NCBI GenBank assembly: GCA_012841405.1
Contig: DUUT01000206.1
Location: forward strand, 1 to 33,910
Direction of reading: 5' to 3'
Source: Chloroflexota bacterium
GTDB lineage: Bacteria > Chloroflexota > Anaerolineae > UBA1429
DNA: 33,910 nt
Shown: positions 27,521-33,910 of the stretch, in pieces
How the letters are laid out: each line of letters opens with the position of its first letter
Numbering within the stretch: the first letter of the stretch is position 1
Position numbers and translations under genes: made by a program
The notes under the pieces: generated by a model
Told to the model about the DNA's origin: nothing
What the model saw: only the letters and a program-made list of their open reading frames with translations
Database searches by the model: none

Positions 27521-27747
27521 GCTGTGCTTCTCTCCTTGTATGCGGCAATTGCAGCGACTCAACACCGTGGCGATGGCTGTTCCCTTCGTCGGTTGTCTCG
27601 CTTGTCGACACCCCCTTTCTGGCCTGTGGCAACTCTGAGAGGCCAGTCTGTGCGAGATGCATCGGCACGAGCTCGATCTATCACGGCTTTTGTGTTCACG
27701 ATGGTGGGGCAAGGTACTGGCGACCATCCCATCGAGCAGCACGCGTT
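27521..27747 (-). other. 227-bp gap between permease and binding-protein genes
   Basis: No gene or obvious hairpin is visible. It could carry an internal promoter for the binding protein, which is usually needed in excess, but no clear -35/-10 pair was seen. Confidence 0.3.
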
Positions 27748-28659
27748 CTAGCCTTCGCGGAGTCCGGTCATGATGATACTCGTGATGAAGTAGCGTTGGG
27801 CCAGGAAAAAGATGACGACGATCGGCACCACGGCCATCACCGAAGATGCCATCAGGAGATGGAAGGGGGCGCCGAACTGGTCGCGGAAGTAGAGCAGGCC
27901 AACGGCAATCGTCATCTGGTCGATCGTGTTGAGATAGAGCAGTGGCCCAAAGAAATCATTCCACGTGTTGATGAACGTAAAGATCAAGACCGTCAACAGG
28001 ACGGGCCGGCTCAGGGGCATGACGATACGCCAGTAGATGCTCCAGCGGTTGGCCCCATCCATATAGGCCGCCTCGTCGAGTTCGAGGGGCAGGTTCATGA
28101 AGAACTGGCGCAACAAAAAGATGTGAAACGCGTTGCCAAAGAAGGCGGGCACGGTCAGGGGCTTGATGGTGTTGATCCAGTTCAGTTGACGGAACAAGAG
28201 ATACTGTGGAATGAGGGTTACCTGTGTGGGCAACATCATGGTGGAAAGCAACAGCACGAACAAAAAGTTACGTCCAGGGAACTTGGTTCGTGCAAACCCA
28301 AAGGCAACCAAGGAGCAGGAGATGACCCGCCCGATCACGTTCAGTGCCGTGATCAGGGTGCTGTTGCGAAAGTAGCTCAGGAAAGGCTGTGACATCCAGG
28401 CCTCGATATAGTTTCCCCACGCCCAGGTCTCAGGGACCAACGTGGGAGGTATGCGCACGAGTTCCTGAGGCGTTTTGAGTGACGATGACACCATCCAGAG
28501 AAATGGGAAGAGAAACAACACCGCAAGAACTGTGGTAACCACGTAGGCAATTGTTAGGCCGACAGTACGCTGCACTCTCCGGGTGCGATGCAGGCCCATC
28601 GTGAGTGAGGCCGCTGGCGCAACCCCGGTATGATCGCTTGTCACTTGGGTCCCACTCAC
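27748..28659 (-). CDS. Carbohydrate ABC transporter permease (MalG/UgpE type)
   Basis: 303 residues with six predicted membrane segments, the first at VGLTIAYVVTTVLAVLFLFP. The cytosolic EAA loop is clear: ELDEAAYMDGANRWSIYWRI followed by MPLSRPVL, which binds the ABC ATPase. IPPTLVPETWAWGNY is typical of the MalG side of the pair. GTG 28659 overlaps the upstream permease stop (GTGA), so the two are coupled; a longer frame to 28701 would sit inside the upstream gene. Works with the MalF-type permease as a heterodimer in the inner membrane. Confidence 0.92.
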   Translation of the reverse strand: MSGTQVTSDHTGVAPAASLTMGLHRTRRVQRTVGLTIAYVVTTVLAVLFLFPFLWMVSSSLKTPQELVRIPPTLVPETWAWGNYIEAWMSQPFLSYFRNSTLITALNVIGRVISCSLVAFGFARTKFPGRNFLFVLLLSTMMLPTQVTLIPQYLLFRQLNWINTIKPLTVPAFFGNAFHIFLLRQFFMNLPLELDEAAYMDGANRWSIYWRIVMPLSRPVLLTVLIFTFINTWNDFFGPLLYLNTIDQMTIAVGLLYFRDQFGAPFHLLMASSVMAVVPIVVIFFLAQRYFITSIIMTGLREG

Positions 28660-29636
28660 ACTACACCTCCGTCGTCTCGGGCGCTCTCGTAGTACACCCA
28701 ATGCTTAGCCATCGACAACTGGATAAAAGTGAAGAACATGATGATAAGGAAAAGAATCCATGCGAGAGCTGAAGCATAGCCCATGCGTAGGTTCTCGAAG
28801 GCTGTGCGATACAAGTAGAGCACATAGAAGAGCGTGGCATCAGCGGGGCCGCCCTTGGTGATGACATAGGCCTGCGTGAACACCTGGAACGATCCGATGA
28901 TGCCGATGGTGGCGTTGTAAAAGATGCTCGACGTGATGAGGGGCAACGTTATGCTAAAGAACTGCCGCCACCGGCCTGCCCCGTCGATCTCGGCCGCCTC
29001 GTACAGAGACTCGGGAACGTTCTTGATCCCGGCGAGATAGATGATCATCGGCGAGCCGACGCCCCACATACTCATGATGATCAAGGAGGGCATGGCCCAT
29101 GTGCGTGTCGTCAGCCAGCCTGGGCCAGTGATGCCGATCTTGGACAAGGCAATGTTGATCACGCCGAACTGGGTGTTGAAAATCCACTGCCAGAGGATGG
29201 CCGTGGCTACGCCCGTCGTCACCGTGGGCAAGTAGAACAGCGTGCGGTAGATCGAAATTCCCTTGAGGTCCTGGGCGAGCATGAGCGCCAGAATGAGGCT
29301 GATGATTTGCACGCCGGGAACATGGAATATCACATAGTACAGCGTGTTGAATAGGGTCTTGGTGAAGTAGGGGTCGTCAGTAAATAGTTTGACATAATTG
29401 TCAAGCCCCACCCATACTGGGCGCGTGACGATAGTATAGTCAGTAAAGCTCAGATAGAGAGACATGATGAAAGGGCCAAGAGTGAATACGATAAACCCTA
29501 TCAACCATGGACTGATGAACAAGTATCCCGACAGGTAGTTGCGTCGGAACCGGTCAAGCCGTTCGAGTAGTGTTCTCCTAGGCGCCCCTGGAAGTGCCAT
29601 GGTAGAGCCGAAAGCCGCTCGTGAATCACTGGTCAC
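28656..29636 (-). CDS. Carbohydrate ABC transporter permease (MalF/UgpA type)
   Basis: 326 residues. FISPWLIGFIVFTLGPFI is the first membrane segment, and SFTDYTIVTRPVWVGLDNY is the usual loop of MalF-type permeases. The EAA loop reads ESLYEAAEIDGAGRWRQFF then ITLPLI. GTG 29636 follows AAAGGAGGAG 6 to 7 bases upstream, a near-perfect ribosome site. First gene of the minus-strand operon. No ATPase gene is present nearby, so the pair probably uses a shared MsmK/UgpC-type ATPase encoded elsewhere. The upstream region carries an ACGCGTCA operator-like site at 29696-29703. Confidence 0.92.
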   Translation of the reverse strand: MTSDSRAAFGSTMALPGAPRRTLLERLDRFRRNYLSGYLFISPWLIGFIVFTLGPFIMSLYLSFTDYTIVTRPVWVGLDNYVKLFTDDPYFTKTLFNTLYYVIFHVPGVQIISLILALMLAQDLKGISIYRTLFYLPTVTTGVATAILWQWIFNTQFGVINIALSKIGITGPGWLTTRTWAMPSLIIMSMWGVGSPMIIYLAGIKNVPESLYEAAEIDGAGRWRQFFSITLPLITSSIFYNATIGIIGSFQVFTQAYVITKGGPADATLFYVLYLYRTAFENLRMGYASALAWILFLIIMFFTFIQLSMAKHWVYYESARDDGGVV

Positions 29637-29695
29637 CAGTCGCTCCTCCTTTACAATCGTGCGCTGATACCCAAGGCTGACGTGCAGAGCCGAGG

Positions 29696-29756
29696 ACGCG
29701 TCAAGGTCACCCCATATTGACAGCCCCCTCTCCCCATGCTATAGTCGGTGACGCGT
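29696..29756. promoter_or_regulatory. Pair of 8-bp inverted half-sites flanking a promoter
   Basis: ACGCGTCA at 29696-29703 and its exact complement TGACGCGT at 29749-29756. Centres are 53 bp apart, about five helical turns. The left site lies 60 bases before the permease start on the minus strand, the right site at the expected transcription start of the plus-strand promoter. They could bind one regulator that controls both divergent units, possibly by looping. Confidence 0.4.
29717..29745 (+). promoter_or_regulatory. Near-consensus housekeeping promoter for the HTH/receiver gene
   Basis: TTGACA at 29717-29722, 17-base spacer, TATAGT at 29740-29745. This is one base from the sigma-70-type consensus and stands out in GC-rich DNA. 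Transcription would start near 29752, leaving a leader of about 400 bases before ATG 30155. Confidence 0.6.
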
Positions 29757-30154
29757 TTGGGCACAAGCGTGTTTCGAAGCGTTGCCCTCTGGAAGCAACT
29801 CCGGAGCCTGCGTTGTCTGTAAGGCGCTGTATCCAACGCGAACTGGCGACCGCTGTGGAAACCCTCTGCGGGGCCTGCCCCAGCTTGCGGATGAGCTACC
29901 TCCCCGAACCTGACAGCCTTACTGAACCGTACCCGGGTGGAGAGGCGGAAGACCATCACCCGCGATTATGGTGCGCCATGGTGTCGCTGCTCGCATACGG
30001 TGTGCCTGTCAGAGCAAGGCCGCCTGGGCGCTCAGCCATTGTCCCCACTATATCACAGTATGCCTGCGGGTAGAAGGTGCATACTATCACATGACTGTAT
30101 GCATCTATCAGCCGCCTATGCAGGTAGGGCTGCGCATAGTAGAGGATGTCTGCG
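29757..30154 (+). other. Long 5' leader with repeated TATCACA/GTATGC elements
   Basis: About 400 bases without a credible gene. TATCACAGTATGC at 30051-30063 recurs, with a 5-base insertion, at 30085-30102. TGCATAC (30078-30084) and GTATGCA (30097-30103) form a 7-bp inverted repeat that could be an operator or RNA hairpin. AGAGG at 30141-30145 serves as ribosome binding site for ATG 30155. No known riboswitch fold was recognised. Confidence 0.35.
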
Positions 30155-31444
30155 ATGGAGATCAGGGTCCTCGTTCACCACGTCAAGGACGCATTGACCA
30201 ACTACTATGATCCGACGCATCTCCAGACGCATCCCCTGACGACGCTGCTCGATCTGGAGCGTGGTCCCGGGGAGTTGGCCGGGGAGTCCCTCCGGCGCGT
30301 GTTGCGCGGCGCCATCGAGGCCCTGCGCCCGCCTCCTTCGGTGGCGCCCACCCAGAGCGAATGGCGGGGATACCGCATCTTGCAGATGCGGTACATTCAG
30401 TCGTGTGACGTTGGCGCCATTCGTCAGGAGTTGGGGCTGAGTGAGGCGACCTACTATCGCCACCAGCGGCAGGCGATCGAAGCCGTGGCGAGCGTTCTCG
30501 AGGGGAGGGTGCGCGCTACCCCTTCTGAAGACGAGACGCCCCCGACGGATGAGCGGGCGTCGGAGCCGAACCAGGCACAGGCGACCGATGAGGTGGATGA
30601 AGCCATTCGGGTGGCGCGAGAGTCCCCACGCCAATCGGTGAGCCTGCGGCAGGTACTGGACGATGCCGTCATCACCTTTCTGCCGTTGGCGAAGGAGCGA
30701 GGTATCAGGGTAGAGATCGAAGCCCCGGAGCACCTCCCGTCGGCCTGCGTAGATCCCGCCATGCTCCACCAGATCCTGCTCAACGTTCTGATGGAGGGGC
30801 TGCGCTGCACCTCCGGCAGGGCCCTGTGCATCCTCGTGCAGCAGACGGATGATACCGAGACACGGTGGACGATCGAGGGGTTGCAGAAAAGCAAGTGGCT
30901 GCGGACGAGCCTGGGGACTGGGCAAGGAATGACCCTGTCGCAGAGTCTGCTCGAGGTCTATGGGGGGCGCCTATGGTATGAGGACACATCGGCGGGTGGT
31001 AGGATCTGTTTCTCCCTGCCCTGTACTTCACCGCCGTGTGTGCTCATCATTGATGACGATGCCGATACGGTGACGCTATACCAGCGCTACCTGCACGAAG
31101 CGAGCTACCGCGTGGAGGCGGTCTCCAGTGGCGACCAGCTGGCCAGCCTCGTGCGAGCGAGCGCGCCGGATGTGGTGCTGCTCGACGTATTGATGCCCCA
31201 GCAGGACGGATGGAAGACGCTACAGCGCCTCAAGACGATGCCCGAGACGACACACGTGCCCGTGATCATCTGCTCGGTGCTCAGCCAGCCATCGCTCGCC
31301 ATCGCCTTGGGCGCTGCCGAGGTGCTCCACAAGCCGATCAGCCGCGAGATGCTTCTTGGGGCGGTGCAGCGGGTTCTGGCGCCGCAAGATGGCGCGGTGG
31401 CAGGGCATCCACCAAGGCCTTCAGACACCGAACCCCCCGCGTGA
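30155..31444 (+). CDS. HTH + HATPase-like + response-regulator receiver protein
   Basis: 429 residues. The N-terminal 120 residues contain YDPTHLQTHPLTTLL and end in a sigma-like helix-turn-helix (IRQELGLSEATYYRHQRQAI). A histidine-kinase ATPase-like domain follows (LHQILLNVLMEGLRCT as N box, SLGTGQGMTLSQSLLEVYGG as G box), but the DxG motif is not apparent and no phospho-accepting His box is present. The C-terminus is a full receiver: IIDDDADT, VVLLDVLMPQQDGW with the acceptor Asp, and LHKPISREML with the conserved Lys. So it can accept a phosphate but probably cannot start the relay. ATG 30155 has AGAGG 9 bases upstream; ATG 30146 is too close to it. Its natural partner is the convergent hybrid kinase. 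Targets unknown. Confidence 0.8.
   Translation: MEIRVLVHHVKDALTNYYDPTHLQTHPLTTLLDLERGPGELAGESLRRVLRGAIEALRPPPSVAPTQSEWRGYRILQMRYIQSCDVGAIRQELGLSEATYYRHQRQAIEAVASVLEGRVRATPSEDETPPTDERASEPNQAQATDEVDEAIRVARESPRQSVSLRQVLDDAVITFLPLAKERGIRVEIEAPEHLPSACVDPAMLHQILLNVLMEGLRCTSGRALCILVQQTDDTETRWTIEGLQKSKWLRTSLGTGQGMTLSQSLLEVYGGRLWYEDTSAGGRICFSLPCTSPPCVLIIDDDADTVTLYQRYLHEASYRVEAVSSGDQLASLVRASAPDVVLLDVLMPQQDGWKTLQRLKTMPETTHVPVIICSVLSQPSLAIALGAAEVLHKPISREMLLGAVQRVLAPQDGAVAGHPPRPSDTEPPA
31338..31444. other. 107-bp tail-to-tail overlap of two convergent genes
   Basis: The last 36 codons of the plus-strand receiver protein and of the minus-strand hybrid kinase share this DNA. Both tails lie beyond their receiver domains and are rich in Pro and Ala, which suits relaxed coding on both strands. 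Confidence 0.8.
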
Positions 31445-33569
31445 GGTCCAGGGATTGCCGCTGTCGGATGGTGATCGGCGTTGCCATCGCCATCGATTCG
31501 TCGGCGCTGTCCGTCGCCGAAATGACGATGACCGGCACGTGCTGCAGGCGCCTGTCTGCCTGCATGCGGGCGAGTGTTTCTGCGCCGTCCACGTTGGGCA
31601 TCACCAAGTCAAGCAGTACCACATCGGGTACGACCTCTCGCATCACGTTCAACGCTTGCCCCCCGTCGTAAGCCTTCATGATCTCATAGTCGTAGGGTAG
31701 CGCCGTGAGCATCGCCTCCAGCAATCGCACGGCATCCAGGTCATCGTCCACGATCAGGATACGCGTGCGTCCATTGTGCACAACCTTTTTGAGGGCGACC
31801 CAGAGCATCTCGCGCGTGATCGGCTTGATGAGGTAGCCGACGATCCCCTTCCACTCCGGACCGTCGGTATCTCGGACGATGGGGCAGGCAATGATGGGGA
31901 TGTCTGGCATGTGCGGTGTGATGCGTTGCTCGACAGCCTCAGCGACCTCGGGTGGCGCGATGATGGCCCGCGGGCGCAGTTCGGCGATGAGGGTATCCAC
32001 ATTCTCGGGTTCCGAGGCACCGACGACGTGGTAGCTGTCGAGGTGCCGGGCCAAGAGCCGCACGACGAGCGGATCGTCGTGCACGATGAGGCACGTTTCG
32101 GTAGGTTGAGCCTTCTTCGTGGCTGCGGTGCGTATCGTTGTGGGTGCCGGCACCTCGATCCCAGGAAGCGGAAGCGTAAAACGAAAGCTCGTCCCCACCC
32201 CCTGGGTGCTTTCCACATGCATCTCACCGCCATGGAGCTCGACGAGGCACTTGCTGATGGACAAGCCTAGACCGCTGCCTGGCTGGTCCACGTCGGTACG
32301 CTCCGCCACCTGACTGAACTCCTGGAACAGCTGGGGGATGTCATCGGGGGCGATGCCAATACCGGTGTCACATACACTGACGCTCACGTATTCCTCGTGG
32401 AGCTCTGTGGTCACCGTGATCCCGCCCTGCTCGGTATGGCGCACGGCGTTGACCAGCAGGTTGAGCAGCACCTGGCGCAAGCGCACCGGATCCGCCAGGA
32501 TGGTCGGTACTTCACCCTCGGTAGTCTCTCGCAGATAGAGGCCCTTGCGCTCCACGAGGGGGCGCACGATATCCACGGCCTCGCTCACCACATCCTTGCA
32601 CAGGTCGACAGGTTCCTTCAGCAGTGGAAGGCGCTCCGCCTCGATCCGTGCGAGATCGATCACATCGTCGACGAGGGATGCCATGTGCTCGCTGTTGCGA
32701 TAGACGGCGTCCATGTCAGCGCGGTAGGCGGGCGGCAATGGCACGCCATAGCGCTCGGGTGAGAGCGCCATCATGCGGCTGAAACCAAGGATGAGGTTTA
32801 GCGGGCCTCGCAGCTCGTGGCTCACGGTCACCACAAAGCGCGACTTGTTCGCCTTGGCCAGCTCGGCCTCCATGCGCGCCTGGTTCAGCTCGTGGTTCAT
32901 GCGCTCAATGCGGTACGTGGCCTCTTCCAGCGAGCGGACGACCGAATGGAGCTCCCCTCGGCGAACGCGCGCCTCGCGTACCTGCATCCAGGCGGCGTCG
33001 GCGCTGGCCAAGGCGCGGTTTACGGCGTGGTACAGATTGCCCACGGTGACCCAGACGACCGCCACGGCCGACCACAGGTGGACCAATGACTCCCATGGGA
33101 TGCTGCCCTGTGGGAGCAGCAGGGTTTGCCCGATGAGGGCCGCTGTAGCCGTGATCGCGACGCCGGTAGCTGGCAAGGGGCCCAGCAGCACCCCAGCGAC
33201 GATACACACGAGGAGGTAGCTCAGCTGTGCCTGTGGATCGCGCGAGATGATGTCACACAAGAGACAGGCTACGAAGAGAACCGTCACGATGAGCGCAGCC
33301 CGGGCGCGGTAGCGCGTACGCCAGACGAGCACTGCCGTCCCTCCGCCCGTGAGGATGGCAGCGGGGAGGAACACATCCCACCGGGGGGTGGCGTGGAATG
33401 CGACGGCGGCGTAGGCCGCCAGGAGATAGCCCAACCCGCATGTCAGGATAGCGACGGACATGACGGTGGTTTGCATCACCTCCCACGGAGCACCAGAGGA
33501 GTTTGCCGCATCCTCGCTCATAGGTGGGGTGGTCAGGCCAGACGGTGCTGCAGTGCCGTTGTCGATCAT
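31338..33569 (-). CDS. Membrane-bound hybrid histidine kinase with two C-terminal receiver modules
   Basis: 743 residues. About six membrane segments (residues 33-175) without a large sensor loop, a coiled-coil stretch (195-245), the HisKA box SHELRGPLN with His251, and HATPase motifs LLNLLVNAVRHTEQGG, DTGIGI (401-406) and GSGLGLSIS. Receiver 1 (492-600) starts LIVHDDP and has KPIT but no acceptor Asp where expected, so it is a pseudo-receiver. Receiver 2 (603-725) has VDDD and Asp654 in VLLDLVMP; its C-terminal lysine position is replaced in the stretch MATPITIRQ, a variant I associate with Chloroflexi receivers. ATG 33569 follows GGGAGA. Role: membrane signal sensing and phosphorelay, likely to the convergent HTH/receiver protein. 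Confidence 0.9.
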   Translation of the reverse strand: MIDNGTAAPSGLTTPPMSEDAANSSGAPWEVMQTTVMSVAILTCGLGYLLAAYAAVAFHATPRWDVFLPAAILTGGGTAVLVWRTRYRARAALIVTVLFVACLLCDIISRDPQAQLSYLLVCIVAGVLLGPLPATGVAITATAALIGQTLLLPQGSIPWESLVHLWSAVAVVWVTVGNLYHAVNRALASADAAWMQVREARVRRGELHSVVRSLEEATYRIERMNHELNQARMEAELAKANKSRFVVTVSHELRGPLNLILGFSRMMALSPERYGVPLPPAYRADMDAVYRNSEHMASLVDDVIDLARIEAERLPLLKEPVDLCKDVVSEAVDIVRPLVERKGLYLRETTEGEVPTILADPVRLRQVLLNLLVNAVRHTEQGGITVTTELHEEYVSVSVCDTGIGIAPDDIPQLFQEFSQVAERTDVDQPGSGLGLSISKCLVELHGGEMHVESTQGVGTSFRFTLPLPGIEVPAPTTIRTAATKKAQPTETCLIVHDDPLVVRLLARHLDSYHVVGASEPENVDTLIAELRPRAIIAPPEVAEAVEQRITPHMPDIPIIACPIVRDTDGPEWKGIVGYLIKPITREMLWVALKKVVHNGRTRILIVDDDLDAVRLLEAMLTALPYDYEIMKAYDGGQALNVMREVVPDVVLLDLVMPNVDGAETLARMQADRRLQHVPVIVISATDSADESMAMATPITIRQRQSLDLTRGVRCLKALVDALPPRHLAAPEPAAPPQEASRG

Positions 33570-33724
33570 CTGGAGTCTCCCAGGGAACGTGGTCGATACG
33601 CCCGGGTGGTGGCGGCCCGGGACTCTGTCTGATTGGCGAACGTGGGGTGCGAGGCCGGTGAGGCGTCTGTGTGTCGATCTGCGTGGCCAACGACGCTGAC
33701 GAAGCCTGTCGTGGGCTCTACCTG

Positions 33725-33806
33725 CTGCCAGGAACCGGCTCGGCCATTATACACCACGCACAGGGCACGGGGGTATAGGCACATCCCCGGTTCTGCCAGG
33801 AGCCGG
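33725..33806 (-). promoter_or_regulatory. TATAAT box between two direct repeats upstream of the hybrid kinase
   Basis: On the minus strand TATAAT lies at 33751-33746, about 177 bases before the kinase start; no good -35 hexamer is found at 16-18 bases. CTGCCAGGAACCGG (33725-33738) and CTGCCAGGAGCCGG (33793-33806) are near-identical direct repeats on either side of it. They may be activator or repressor sites. Confidence 0.35.
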
Positions 33807-33890
33807 GCGGAGCGCGTCGCGAGCGCCTTTGACCGCGCCGCCCTCCATCCCCCCCGATCACGGCAAGGGGTACCCTCCACAAAACCGCGC

Positions 33891-33910
33891 GGTGCCCGAG
33901 GTTGGGCACC
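33891..33910. other. Short inverted repeat at the right edge
   Basis: GGTGCCC (33891-33897) and GGGCACC (33904-33910) form a perfect 7-bp stem with a 6-base loop. On the minus strand GCGCGGTTTTG follows, so it could be a weak terminator for a minus-strand gene beyond the window. The window ends inside the element, so this is uncertain. Confidence 0.3.

Noticed and set aside
1..33910. CRISPR arrays, tRNA or rRNA genes
   Set aside because: No regularly spaced repeats, tRNA-like TΨC (GTTCGA) context with a cloverleaf, or rRNA segments were recognised by eye.

Overview
The window looks like a high-GC bacterial chromosome segment, most likely from Chloroflexota. The clue is the sugar-binding lipoprotein: after its lipobox it carries the Val/Glu/Lys-rich repeat (VEKVV-type) that I associate with Chloroflexi binding proteins. 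The two histidine-kinase/receiver proteins at the right end also fit that group. This is a judgement from sequence style; there is no rRNA marker in the window.

Region 1 (1-21470, all plus strand) is a defence island. It opens with the last codons of an unknown gene, an HNH endonuclease (223-1410) and an all-alpha NTP pyrophosphatase (1407-1727). A G-rich stretch follows, then a gene whose middle was replaced by an IS1182-like transposase remnant (1829-2950), and a PAPS-reductase-family protein (2943-3752). After a 231-bp gap comes a compact run of genes: an SBD-like/NERD/pseudokinase/kinase protein interrupted by one in-frame TAG (3984-6839), then candidates for DptF (6836-8527), DptG (8524-10185) and DptH (10182-15464), a DUF4007-like protein (15466-16287) and a 1430-residue P-loop ATPase (16315-20607). 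Four-base start/stop overlaps, or gaps of 1 to 27 bases, link these genes from the kinase to the giant ATPase, so they probably form one operon. A multi-pass membrane protein (20754-21470) closes the island. The set suggests a phosphorothioate-linked restriction module (DptFGH-type) combined with a PglW-like NERD kinase, a DUF4007/PAPS-reductase pair and two large ATPases. I do not know a named system with this exact composition. No DndA, DndB, DndD or DndE is visible inside the window.

Region 2 (21471-22626) has no convincing gene and looks like an island boundary. One weak hypothetical ORF (22627-23166) follows.

Region 3 (23096-29636, minus strand) is a carbohydrate uptake and catabolism operon. 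In transcription order it holds two ABC permeases, a Tat-type lipoprotein sugar-binding protein, a sugar-phosphate isomerase/epimerase-like TIM barrel, an UlaG-like metallo-hydrolase and an amidohydrolase. It ends at a strong intrinsic terminator. No ABC ATPase is encoded here, so the transporter probably shares one from elsewhere.

Region 4 (29637-33910) is regulatory. A near-consensus plus-strand promoter lies between two 8-bp inverted half-sites. Downstream is an HTH/HATPase-like/receiver protein (30155-31444). A membrane-bound hybrid histidine kinase (31338-33569, minus strand) is convergent with it and overlaps its end by 107 bp.
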